DNA of 64,000 bases, taken from the NCBI GenBank assembly GCA_001414345.1, contig LLCB01000244.1:1-64000 (forward strand), in the 5' to 3' direction. The position numbers and the translations under genes are program-made. Within the stretch, counting starts at the first letter, position 1, and every line of letters starts with the position of its first letter. This document shows, in pieces, positions 34,348-45,693 of the stretch. The stretch comes from Hymenoscyphus infarciens. Its lineage: Eukaryota > Ascomycota > Leotiomycetes > Helotiales > Helotiaceae. Below the pieces are notes generated by a model that was not told the DNA's origin, ran no database searches, and worked only from the letters and a program-made list of their open reading frames with translations.

Positions 34348-37280
34348 TATATCTTAGAGAATCTCTACAAAGGGTTTATTAAACATAGCTAGTCCTCTTT
34401 TACTACTCCTATTCTATTTATAAAGAAAGTAGACAAAAGGCTATATTTCTATATTAACTTCTAAAAACTTAATAATCTTACTTATAAAGACTACTATCTA
34501 TTATCTCTAATTAATAAAACGCTTATATATATTAGTTAAGCTTATATCTTTACTAAGCTAGACATCTAATAAGCCTTCTACTATATATAAATAGATTTAG
34601 ATACTAAGGAATTAACCACTTTTCGTATCTACTATAGAACGTATAAGTATAAGGTTCTACTCTTTAATCTAATAAATAGCCTATCTACCTACTAGTACTA
34701 TATAAACAACGTCCTATTCAACTATCTAGATAACTTCTACTCTACCTACTTAGATAATATCCTTATCTACTTATTAAATATTCTTAAATATAAAGAATAT
34801 ATATAAAAAGTCCTTTAACGTCTTAAAGATACTAGGTTATAGATTAATATTAAGAAGTATAAGTTTAATATTAAGAAGACAAAATACCTTAGGTTTATTA
34901 TTAATACTAATAGTATTAAAGTAGACTCTAAAAAGGTCTTAGTAGTATAGAAATAGTAAGCTCTAGAGATAGTAAAAGGTGTTTAAAGCTTCCTTAGTTT
35001 CTATAACTTTTATTAAAGGTTTATCTAAAACTATAGTATAATTATAAAGCCCTTAGTATATCTAACATAGAATAACATACCTTTTAATTTTAATAAGGAG
35101 TACTAAGAAGTGTTTAAAGACTTAAAAGTAGTACTTACCTCTATACTAATCCTCTACTACTACTCTTCTAATCTCTCTACTATAATTAAGATAGATGCTT
35201 TAAATAGAATCATTACTAGAGTATTATAATAATAATAAGCTAATAGAGAATAGTACTCTATAGCCTACTTTAGTAAGACTATATCTCTAGCTAAGTATAA
35301 CTATGAAATATATAATAAAGAGCTACTTACTATTATACACTTACTTATAAAATAGAGACTAGAACTATAAAGTACTTATTTAAAAATTCGTATTTATACT
35401 AATTATAAGACGCTTAAGTACTTTATAACTACTAAGTAACTTACTACCTATTAAGCGAGGTAGGCTAAAACCTTAGCTAAGTACTATTTTATTATTATAT
35501 TCTATTTAAGATATAAGAATAGTAAGATAGATACTTTAACTTATAAAGTAAATAAGATACACTCTTAGAAAGAACTTAAAAAGTAGTACTAGACCTATAT
35601 ACTCTTAATAAAGGAATAAGTTAATATAGAAGTACTTAAAGACCTAGAGGTTAAAATAAGCTCGATTATACTAGCTCTAGTTAATAATAACCACTTCTAA
35701 GAATTATTTATACTTTTAGAACGAATCTACTAAGTAAACAAGGATATTATAATACTTTAAGCTATATAAGTATAAGCTAAAACTAATACTAATTCCTTAT
35801 ATACCTTAGAGGAAGGCCTTTTACTTTACTAAAACTACTTAGTAATACTAGACGTAGATATACTAAGAATAGACCTGATTTATAAGGCTTATAATTAGAT
35901 ACTTTTAGCTTACCTAGAGAGGGATAAGACCTACTAGATTCTATATTTAAGATATATCTAGTAAAATATAAAAGCTAATATTATAAGATATATATAAAAC
36001 TATTATAATTATAGAAGAGTAGACGTTTCTTAAGATAAAACACTTAGCTATCTATACTTACTCCTAGTACTACTACGTATATAGTAATATATAGCTATAG
36101 ATTTTAAGTCCTTTCTAGTTAATAAGTATAGTTATAATAACGTATTTATAGTAATAGACTACTTATCTAAACAGTCTATTTTAATACTCTACTATAAGAA
36201 TATTACTTCTAAACAGATAGTAAGGTTATATATTAAATACGTTCTACGATATTATAAGATTCTAGAAAGTATAATATTAGATAGAGGCTCTTACTTTATC
36301 GCTATGTTTTAGAGAGAGTTTACTTAAATCCTAGGTGTTCAGCTTCGACTCTTAACTATAAACTACACTTAAATAGATAGCTAGACTAAGATTATAAATT
36401 AATACCTTAATTAGCGCTTATAGCTATATATTAATTATTATTATACTAATTAGTCTAAGATCCTTCTAATAATAGACTATATATAGTTAGTACTACCTTA
36501 TAGTACTATTAGAATATTACCTTTTAAGTTATAAAAGAGATATATACTAAGAACCTCGTTTAACTAGCAAATACTAGAACTAGCTAATATAAAAGAACAG
36601 CTATTATAAGAAGAGGCTATAGTAGTTATAAAGATAATCTAAGAGATCTTAGACATTAGCTAAGTAAATATATTAAAAGCTTAATAAAAGAAGGAATAAG
36701 ACGTAAATAAATATAGATAAGACGTTGATTTTAAAGTAAGAGATATAGTCTTTATTATAATAAAGGACTAAGTAACTTAATAACTAAGCTAAAAGCTAGA
36801 CTACTAGATAGCTAGCCCTTTTAAGATCTTTAAGAAAGTAAGTTCTACTTTCTAATTATAACTACTAGCTTCTATTAAAGTTTACTCTATCTTCGCTTCT
36901 AAGAAGTTATATAAGGCTATAGACAATCCCTTACTAAGATAGGTAGTTATATTACCCTTATTAATTATTATAAATAAAGAAAAGGAATAGGAGGTCGAAG
37001 AAATACTAACTAGTAAGAAGAGATAGTAGTCTCTCTATTACTAAATTAAGTAGAAAGGCTATAATAAAGACCTTAATTAGTATCTAGCTTAATAACTAAT
37101 ATACGTACTACAACTAGTAGAGAGGTTCTATTTAGAGAAGCTAAAAATAGCTAGTCTCCTAAAAGCTCTTCTACTATAGAAAACAGTATATAAGGCTAAG
37201 AGAGAGGATTATAGTAAGCTAGAGCTTAATACTCTTATATTAAAAGAGGATAAAGCCGCTTAGTTATAGAGAGCTCTTTT

Positions 37281-37293
37281 AAAAGAGGGGTAG
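37281..37293 (+). other. Polypurine tract of the chromovirus
   Basis: AAAAGAGGGGTAG immediately precedes the 3' LTR, the expected place for second-strand priming. Confidence 0.75.
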
Positions 37294-37484
37294 TATAATA
37301 GTTCTAGTTATATATATTACTTATATAACTAGGTTAGCCTAAGGCTTTATTAAGGCTTTACTTAATATATATAAATAAAGCTAGAGTGCTTACACTCTTT
37401 GCTTTTCTCTTTAGTTTAGTTTTCCTCAATACTAGGTACTATTCTATAAGCACTCTCTTTATGTATTTATAGAGGGCCGTCATA
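37294..37484 (+). repeat. 3' LTR of the chromovirus
   Basis: It begins TATAATAGTTC (RIP form of TGTGACAGTCC) and ends GGGCCGTCATA. Same length as the 5' LTR, and nearly all differences are C-to-T or G-to-A. Confidence 0.92.
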
Positions 37485-37489
37485 GATAT

Positions 37490-39235
37490 TATCAATTAAG
37501 GTTAAAATAAAGCAGCGTTTACGCTTTCCTAGCTAAGTTAGTACTTCTATTCTTTTTTAACGCTTCTAGCTATACCTTTCTCTAATCTTTTTATAGCTAC
37601 TCTACCTTATTATATCTTATATAATATTTAATTAAGCCTTTCCTTTCTTTTCTAGATAGCCTTATTCACTTTTCTATACCTAGTTATAAGAATAGAAGAG
37701 AATAAAGTAAATAGATTTAAGTAGTTAATTTTATATATTAATTTTAGTAAATTTACTTTAGTAGACTATCTCTAGCTAAGTTTAGTTAGCTTTTCTATTC
37801 CTAGCCTCTCTTTTTAGGTTTCCTAGCTAATCTAATCTTTCTTTTATACTTATTCTTTCTCTTCTATTATCTTCTATAAATAGAGTTATTCTATTCTATA
37901 ATATTCTAATTAAGTAAGGTATTCTTTCTTATTCTAAAACTATAGTATTCTAAATCTACAAAAGTCTAAAAACGACGTAATTGTAAATAGTAAATCGTAA
38001 AGCGTAAAATATTACTTTCTATAAGTAAAAAAGAGAATAATTAGATTCTCTCTCTCTCTCTCTTCTCTCTCTATATTAAGACTAGATAGTCTTAATTAAA
38101 TAGCTAATTAAAAAATAGAAAGAGATAATAAGTATCACGTATATAGTAGTAATATCGCTCTGTCGCTATTATATCTTTACTATCTATTATCTAACTCTTA
38201 TATTATATTTTTTCAATTATTTCTAGATAAATAAAAGAGAGAGAGAGAGAGAGGATTATTTACTACTTTATCTAAACTTCTCTTATATACGCTAGAAAAA
38301 ACTTTCTCTTAAAATGTTTACTTACTCTCTTACTCTTTTACTCTCTCTCTTCTATACTCTTATCTATATTCTTCTCTATAATCTCTTAGTATACGTAATA
38401 TATAAAAGAATAGAATAAGAAGTAAAAGAGTAAGTAGATAGTATAATATAATTTATAATTAGCTATAGCTCTTAGCTATAAATACTTAACTTTTACGATT
38501 TACGATTTACGATTTACGATTTAGTTGTTTTTAGACTTTTATACTTTTAAAACACTCTAAAGAGCTAGAAATATTTAGAAAAGGAATTTTAAAACGCGGA
38601 TAATACTCTTCTACTTCTTTTTTTACTAAAGAATAGAATATGCTTAAGAGCTTAACTTTTATAATTTATAATTTAGTTAATTCTAACTTTTTAATATATC
38701 TAGAGCGCTCTAAAATAATACTTTAAAGCTATAAGATAAACAGATCTAATATTTATTATTTACGTAAGAATAATTGAAATTTTTTAATAATTAGATTTAT
38801 AAATAAAGTATTATAATAGCTCTAGTTATACTTAATTTACTAATTATAGAATTATCTAATTATATTACTAGTTTTCAGTTCTAAGTAGTATATCTAGTAA
38901 GCTAAGCTATTTAATTTAATTATCTAAGATAATTAGAGTAATTAAGTTAATTATTAATTAAAGTTCTAAAGACTTTTAAAGTATAGTGAATTAGATAGTT
39001 ATCTAATTAACGTTTAGCTAATAGAAATATTCTAGATTATATAGAATACTAAAATTATTTTAATAAAGTTGAGAGTTTAGAGAAGTAAGATTATATCTAG
39101 ATATAATTAGTTAATTATAGGTGCTGGTTGGTGGTGATCAATAATGGTAAGGTCAAAGTATTTCTTTGAAAGGCAGGGAAATTTTATCTCGCTTAAAGCT
39201 GTTGACCTCGGCACAGGAGTCGGCTCTACTTACAC
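37490..39235. other. AT-rich block without a gene
   Basis: It contains (CT)n at 38,050-38,077 and (AG)n at 38,234-38,253. Four copies of TTTACGA lie at 38,492-38,519. A pair of inverted segments (AAAGTCTAAAAAC near 37,961 and its complement near 38,527) suggests a decayed inverted-repeat element of about 600 bp. No coding potential was seen. Normal composition resumes at about 39,120. Confidence 0.5.
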
Positions 39236-39441
39236 TTGATTATTCATGGCTATAGGCGAAACTTGCGCACAATGGATACATTGCATTTTCCATTACTCGC
39301 TACAAAAAGCTCCAGCAAACTCCCCCTCGGCCAAACTATTGCTAGATATATCATGTCCCACAACACCAGCAGCAAGGCTCGCAAAAACACCACCAGACCA
39401 TTCATACATCCCGAGAATATCCACACGCAACCACCATCATC

Positions 39442-42400
39442 TTACAAACTCTCAATAGCCTTCATCAAGATCTCCAGTCCTCTATCCTCAATTCCCTCCC
39501 CATCACTAGCATCCTTCAACATCCACGCAATATCACTCTGAAAGCCCAGCGGGATATAACACCCACTCCTCGCCTTCTCAAGACTCTCCTTCAGCCGACT
39601 GGTATGCTCCCACTCCCTCGCCGCAACTTCCGCGCGATCAATCACTTTACTAGGAATCCCACACATCGCAGCACAATGCATGCCAAAGCTCCCCTCCGCA
39701 ACTCCATCCTCGAGTTTATACAAAAACGTAACCTGTCGATTCTCCTCATCAACATGGATTTGCATCCTCTTAGGCGCAATCTCGGGATGGCCTGCAAATT
39801 CGGTGGCGAGGGAGTGGTAGTGGGTTGCGAAGAAGCCAGTACAGCCTATGTGTGTTGCGACGTGATGGAGGACTGCTTGGGCGACTGCTACGCCGTCGTA
39901 GGAAGATGTGCCGCGACCTAGTTCGTCGAGGATGACGAGAGAGCGAGGTGTTGCTTCGGAGAGTATCTTTTTGGTCTCGGAGAGCTCGACGAAAAAGGTA
40001 CTTTGGGCTGCGAAGATGTTGTCGTTTGCGCCTAGACGGGACATGATGCGATCGCAAGGGGTAAGTGTTGCTGATACGCAAGGGACGTAGCAACCTATTT
40101 GTGCCATGATGACGGCAACACAAGTCTAATGAAGGTTAGTAAAGGAGGTCAATATTTTGGGAACGAGGATACATACCATTCGTAGCATCGTAGATTTACC
40201 GGCAGCATTGGCACCAGTCAGAAGGTTGATACTTGGAGCATCACCACCAAGCTTCACATCATTCGGTATGAAATCAGTGACGTTTGGTAGCACACAAGGA
40301 TGTCGAAGTTCCTCAAATTCAACAACACTTCGCTCTGCGTCGATAAATTGGGGTCTGCAACTAGGCTCACCAAGGGCGAGTGATGCCGCAGCCAAACTAA
40401 TGAGACAATCTAATTGAGCAATGACTTTGACAGCTTGTACCCAAGTAGCAGAATCTTCATCAAACCTTGCGTAGAATCGGCCAGCCACCTGTTTGACAAT
40501 CTGGCCATGAGTTTCTTGGGCCTCTTGTAGTTGCCGAATCAATCCCTTCAGCTCAGAATTGTAATATCTCTTGACCCCCGAAGCCGAAGACATCATATTC
40601 CAGTCCTTGGGGACTTTGATTGAAGCGGGCACTTCAAGTTGATAAACCTCTTTGCCAATGTTTTTGAAAACGATCTTTGCAGTGTTACCCCCAAGCTGCT
40701 TGCGGGCTTTCTTCAAAAGAGATTGAAGTTCGCCCTCAAGTTCTTCGATTGCGTCCATACTTGCGTCGAATTCTTCTTCGATACCCCGCTCTGGCACAAG
40801 AAGTTTGTGTTCTCTAGCTTTGGATCTGTCGAAAGCTGTTTTCCACCATTCTAGAGGTTTCTTGAGATCTGGCATAGCAGTTATCAAGCGATCAACGATG
40901 CCCTCACCACCCTGAAAGGCACCAAGAAGGCCCATGGTATATTCTATTTGTTCGAATCCATCCAGCACTCTCACAAAGTCGTCCGGCTTACATATTCCAG
41001 CGTGGATACGAGAGATCAATCGCTCTAGATCAGGCATTCGAGTCATAGATCCAATAAATTGGTCACTGAGGCTACGGTCTGCATTGAGCATATCGACAGC
41101 ATCAAGACGCTCATTTATTTTGGCAGCATCGGAAAGAGGATGGCATACCCATTGCCGGAACAAACGCTTGCCGAATGGAGTCACACATCGATTGAGCAAA
41201 GTAAACAGAGTTCCTTCTTGCCCACCATCGAAGGAGTTGGCGAAAATTTCAAGATTGATAAGAGTCTGGCCGTCGAGGACAAGAGTCGTTCCTTTTTGAA
41301 TTGGATCATACCAGGTGAAGTTTCCTTGGCTGAGAAGGTTATGCTCCAACTTCAAGGTTCGCAAGTATCGTGTAAGAGCACCGAAGGCTGACATCAGGAG
41401 ATCGTTATCTTTGGCCTCTTCCAAAGCTGTTGGCCATCCATCTCCGCTCTCCGCATCTGAGCTGAAATAACCGCTGCAGTTGAGTTCCCGTCGAGTGACA
41501 TCGGCTGTCCAGAATTCGGTTGAAGGTTTCAGATGATTCCAAAGTGTGGTTGGGGTTGTGTTGTTCTTTAATATTCTGAGTGCCTTGGTTGATATGCAGG
41601 ACTTTTCTAATAGAAGTTCTTGTGGGCGAGTTTGAGCGATGAAGGTTTCGAATTTCGTAAGGTCCACATCGTCAACAAATTCAGATATGAAGAATTGGCC
41701 AGTCGCAGTATCAACAAAAGCTACCCCGAAAGCTGGTAGATCATCGATGGTCGACTCTTTGATAGCGACACAAAACGTTGCCATGTCGTCTTGCAACATG
41801 CTTCCTTCCACTAGAGTACCGCTTGTCAAAACGCACGCAAGCTCTCTGCGGATGATTTTATCGGCCTTGTTTGGTTTTCCCTTCTTGGAAAGTCCATCTG
41901 CTTCACGCATCTCTTTTCCGAGAGCAGACTCGACTTGATCGACTCGAGCGATTTTGTATCCCTTGGCAACAAATTGATTTGCCCAGGTATCTAGAGAAGA
42001 CTCGGGAACTCCAACCATTCGCATATTTACACGATCAGTAAGCTTGAGATCAAAGAGCTGGTGGCCAATCGTCGCATCGTGTTCGTAAAGTTCATAGAAC
42101 TTGCCCTTCTTGAAAAACACAACCGTGTCGAAAAACTTTTGCTTGATTTCCCAATATTGCTTTTCGAATGCGGTGAAGTTGGCCATTGCGACAGGAGGTA
42201 TGTAGACAGTTCGCGGATCATAGTCTGGATGCCCAATTGGATTCCGGTCAATATCTTGTAGATTTGCCAACCATGTATACCGCTTCTCTGGTTCACTCTT
42301 GTGTGCCTTCTCCTTGTATGTCTGATATGATTTTGGAGCCTTGGTCGTAGTCTTGGATTTTGGCAGGAGAGTATCCGTATTCTCGGGATCGTACTTCCAT

Positions 42401-43327
42401 TGCTGGGCGGTGGATGGCCCTGAGCTCTCCGTTTCCTCGTCTTCGTCCTCGTCTTCATCACTCTTGACTGCTGGCGGTGGGGATATGTTGGAACGCTTGC
42501 GGGACTTCGCCGCCGAGGCTGGTCGCTTGCGCTTCTTGGATGGTTTGACTGGCGCGTCGGAATCATCGTCGACAAGGAAATCGTCCATTTCATCATCTGC
42601 AATAAATTAGAATCGGTTCCTCAAATCGACCTCAAAATGGAAAGGAAGCGAGGAAGCGTACCATCGTCGTCCACAGCTCCATCCAGACCTCCAGCAAACT
42701 CGTCCTCATTATCTTCGGCATCAGATAGCTCTATCTTCGGAACTCTTCGTTTTCGGGATCTAAGGGTTTCTTGAAATGCTGCCTCCTCGTCGTCTTCGGA
42801 TTCGGCGTAGCTAACAGCCTTTTTGGCCTATGATAAGATTCATGTTAGAGAGGGCTCGAGAGGGAATATGTGGGCTTAGAATACCTTTCTCGATGGACTG
42901 CTAGCAAGATGTGCTGAGGGTTTGTTTGTCTTCTCCTCCTCCTCCTGTGTGTCTTAGTACTTGTCACAGAAGCAAGAAGGCGGGGACTTACCTCGTCTGG
43001 AATCCCCCCGTTCTCATTCTCTTGGGAACTCGGAGGGCCTATCGCGTCACTGCTGGGTACAGGTGTTGCACTCTTGATGGCGGGTTTCCTAAACGCGGGT
43101 TTCTTCACGGCAGAAGTCGATTTTGGTTTTGCCATCGCGTTCGCAGCACTCCCTGTGCCATTGACTCTTAATCCACCGTTCGATTGTGTCGGAGTCGGAG
43201 TTCCAAGCGCGGGTGAGGATTTGGTGAAGAAGCTATTTATCGTCCGTTGACCGGTACTCGAGGGTTGTCTCTTGAGAGAGGGTGTTCGTGCCGGAGTGGC
43301 AGATGGAGCATCTTTGCCTTTTCCCAT
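39442..43327 (-). CDS. MSH6: DNA mismatch repair protein MSH6
   Basis: Five exons: 43,327-42,992, 42,944-42,885, 42,827-42,662, 42,596-40,177 and 40,125-39,442; introns 47-65 bp; 1,221 residues. With MSH2 it forms MutSalpha, which binds base mismatches and small loops in the nucleus. Residues 27-34 (QRTINSFF) are a PCNA-binding PIP box, followed by a charged disordered N-terminus. The mismatch-wedge motif GKFYELYEHDA lies near residue 352. Walker A is TGANAAGKST near 981, as in yeast Msh6. Walker B is LVILDELGRGTSSYDG, and THYHSL follows. Length and order match full fungal MSH6 and nothing is missing. The 314-bp upstream gap contains MCB-type sites. Confidence 0.96.
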
Positions 43328-43468
43328 GATGGCGATTCCGAAAGGAAAACGCCTTTTTTCGCAGAAAAATGATACTGTACAGGATAACACAATGGACGGA
43401 AGATGGGGAGTGGTTGATTTGAAGAGGTCGTCGATATGCGATATGGGAGAGAGATTTAATGCTGGGAT

Positions 43469-43516
43469 GACGCGACGCGTAAATTGAAAAAGGCCCAAGC
43501 TAAGCCCGTCGCGTCG
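43469..43516. promoter_or_regulatory. MCB-type (ACGCGT) sites upstream of MSH6
   Basis: GACGCGACGCGT at 43,469-43,480 contains the MluI cell-cycle box ACGCGT, and CGTCGCGTCG lies at 43,507-43,516. They are about 140-190 bp before the MSH6 start. In budding yeast MSH6 is a G1/S gene driven by MBF through such boxes; a similar role here is inference. Confidence 0.5.
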
Positions 43517-43641
43517 TTCATTTATTCATTCAAGTACCTAAACTTTATTCGCATTTCAAACCTCACTCACAACCTCCATTGTGGTGAATGATCCCTCTTA
43601 TTATTATCATCTAACCACGGTACACTTTATTCATCATGGTA

Positions 43642-45693
43642 TCAAGTAATAGCTCCCTCCTGACCCCAATACTTCGTCCTCTCCGTGACATTGTAATCCA
43701 GGTGTTTCTTTCCCTCCCTCTCTCTCTCTGCTCTCCTTCTCAACACATTCTCAGATACGCCTCGACTTCCTCCACTCATCCCCTCGGAGCTTTCTCTTGT
43801 GTTATCACGAGGTTCGCCCATCCGCCCTTTCCCTGAAGTCATTCTTGATGTCGTGGGGACATGCACCGACTCGCCCAGCGATACTCTTTCTGCTCGCCTT
43901 CTGGACCCCGAATATTCTCGTACCGTAATGTTCTCTCCTCCGGCTCCCTTTCCTCCGGCTCCCTTGCCTCCTTCCATTCGGTTTGCGCGCTCGGGGACAG
44001 ACTCACCGCGTTCCCTCATTCGCAATTTATCTGCCGTTATTTTTGCGATTTTAGTTTCTCCCTCCCTTCTGTGTTGAGAGATCCTTTCTGACGACTCAGG
44101 TTGTTGAGTTTGACTTTTGTTCGAGGAGTCCGGCAACGGTGGCAATGGCTTGTCAAAATGCGGTTGGCTGAATGAGCGAGGGCCATGCTTCTTCTTCTCT
44201 TCCTTGGGTGGGAGTGGTTCTGGTTCTGGTGCCGTGGGAACGAAACCATCCCCAGAAAGCTGATGGCGAACTCGGTTTTTGTGTGATCGTTCGCGTGGCA
44301 TTGGCTCCGGTGCAACAGGGACAAATGAATCACCAGATAACGGACGGCCATGTCTTCGACTTTGATGTTTCTCCAAATGCTCGAATATCTTCGCCGTCTG
44401 GTTGTTGGCTGAAGCGGCGCTTGTCGCTCGAAGACGACGCGAGCTTCTGGTTTCGAGTGGTGGTGGTGATTGATTCTCAGATTTTGCCGGTCGCGACTTC
44501 TCAATGATGGATCCCAAGTTGATCTCTGATGTCTTACTACTCAAGAATGATCCTGAGCTTTCATCATCAGAATAATCTTGGGGACTCGACACGGTTTGAC
44601 GGCCTGCCATGGTGCGGATTGCATCGATGGCTCTTTCTCTTGCTTTGCTTAGTCGCGGGCCCATACTCTGGCCCGTCTCAGAAGATGGATCATCAAGAAG
44701 TTGGAGGTCGATTTCCTTTTGTGGACAGTTTACCTCTTTTTGTGTCTTGCTGTTCTTTGAGTTTGCATTTCCTGATCGTTGTCCGGATTCACGGTCACCA
44801 TTTGTTGACTCATGAAGTTGAGAATCGTTCCTTCTCTCACTCCGACTAGTGGTACTTCTACCAAGTCGGGCGAAGCTTGAACTCAAAGCTGTTTTTGCCC
44901 TTGTCCATAATTTCACATCCAGGCTTGGACGTTCGACATCTATGCCGTCAAGTGAGACAATAGACCTATTCTCCTCCTCTTCCTCTGCCACTTTATCTCC
45001 CCCTTCCATGGCTTCATTGCATTGTGTGAGCCATGCAAACACTCTCTTTATAGAAGCTGCTTGTATGGCAAGGGAAGGATGTATAGGGGTTGCTTGACGC
45101 TCTGGGAGTATAAATTTTACTTTGTGTTTATTTTCCATTCCTTGGCTGCTGCTTGGTGATCCTTCCCTCGTGTAGTCGTCGTTTCTTGCTCCTACTATTG
45201 ACACGAAGTTAGCCCTTCTATTTCGCGAATGTATATTAAACTTCATTTCTCCTCGCTTACCTCTAGATTGAGTACTCACACCCCACTCCCTCTCCCTCAA
45301 AATCTCTTCCTCTTCCCACTTAGTCTTCCTCCCATCCTCACCTCCACTAGCACTCTCCCTAGGCCAAATCTCCTCTTTCAGCTCATGCAAGCGCCCTGTA
45401 CTCTTCCTAGGTGGATGCTCAACCATATTCAATTTTATATGCACAATCTGCTTTTCCACATCCTGGAGCAGTTCTCTTAACGCTATTCTTCCGCCTGGAA
45501 TACTGTCCTCGGTGTTCTGAATGAGCGCTCGAAGCTCTAGGGCGCGGTTTAGTCGCCAGAGCCAGAAATCTCCTAGGTGGGGACTTAGGTTTGAGTGGAG
45601 TTTCTGGAGGAGGGAGGAGATGGGTTTTGTGAGAGTTGGTGGGAGGGCTTTGGTGTTTTGCAGGGTTTGGAGTTTGTCGCAGAGATGGCACAT
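43642..45693 (-). CDS. Uncharacterised Ser/Arg/Glu-rich protein
   Basis: The frame is open for 683 codons but contains a likely 66-bp intron at 45,260-45,195 (donor GTAAGC, branch GCTAAC, acceptor CAATAG). Spliced exons 45,693-45,261 and 45,194-43,642 give 661 residues. The N-terminal 90 residues (MCHLCDKLQTLQ..., DFWLWRLNRALELRALI...) look folded and helical. The rest is low-complexity and charged, with two copies of LSGD-[S/G]-FVP-x-APEP about 27 residues apart and a Pro-rich KPLPPLP motif that could bind SH3 domains. The C-terminus is YNVTERTKYWGQEGAIT. No known family. Upstream of and same strand as MSH6. Confidence 0.75.
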   Translation of the reverse strand: MCHLCDKLQTLQNTKALPPTLTKPISSLLQKLHSNLSPHLGDFWLWRLNRALELRALIQNTEDSIPGGRIALRELLQDVEKQIVHIKLNMVEHPPRKSTGRLHELKEEIWPRESASGGEDGRKTKWEEEEILREREWGVSTQSRGKRGEMKFNIHSRNRRANFVSIVGARNDDYTREGSPSSSQGMENKHKVKFILPERQATPIHPSLAIQAASIKRVFAWLTQCNEAMEGGDKVAEEEEENRSIVSLDGIDVERPSLDVKLWTRAKTALSSSFARLGRSTTSRSERRNDSQLHESTNGDRESGQRSGNANSKNSKTQKEVNCPQKEIDLQLLDDPSSETGQSMGPRLSKARERAIDAIRTMAGRQTVSSPQDYSDDESSGSFLSSKTSEINLGSIIEKSRPAKSENQSPPPLETRSSRRLRATSAASANNQTAKIFEHLEKHQSRRHGRPLSGDSFVPVAPEPMPRERSHKNRVRHQLSGDGFVPTAPEPEPLPPKEEKKKHGPRSFSQPHFDKPLPPLPDSSNKSQTQQPESSERISQHRREGETKIAKITADKLRMRERGESVPERANRMEGGKGAGGKGAGGENITVREYSGSRRRAERVSLGESVHVPTTSRMTSGKGRMGEPRDNTRESSEGMSGGSRGVSENVLRRRAEREREGKKHLDYNVTERTKYWGQEGAIT
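45195..45260 (-). other. In-frame intron
   Basis: GTAAGC...GGGCTAACTTCGTGTCAATAG, 66 bp, no stop codon and a multiple of three, so gene finders may read through it. The perfect CTAAC branch site 13 bp before the acceptor supports splicing. Confidence 0.7.

Larger units (their letters stand above)
31317..37484 (+). mobile_element. Complete Ty3/gypsy chromovirus, RIP-inactivated
   Basis: 6,168 bp with 191-bp LTRs (31,317-31,507 and 37,294-37,484) and 5-bp target duplication GATAT (31,312-31,316; 37,485-37,489). The gag zinc knuckle is readable at 32,757-32,798 as CFN-Y-SKPSYYIKDY: Cys and His codons of CFNCGKPGHYIKDC became Tyr, Gly became Ser. RT has TYLDNILIY (34,744-34,770; second Asp lost). 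Integrase shows FIVIDYLSKQSI near 36,150. A chromodomain lies at 36,991-37,098 (EEILTSKKR...KGYNKDLN, with stops at Trp). No frame is open. A solo LTR of another family sits inside RT. Confidence 0.92.

Noticed and set aside
39236..39541. 101-codon plus-strand frame downstream of MSH6
   Set aside because: Overlaps the MSH6 3' end on the opposite strand; no independent support.
42027..42602. 191-codon minus-strand frame inside MSH6
   Set aside because: Shifted shadow of the MSH6 coding frame; low-complexity Arg/Ser composition.
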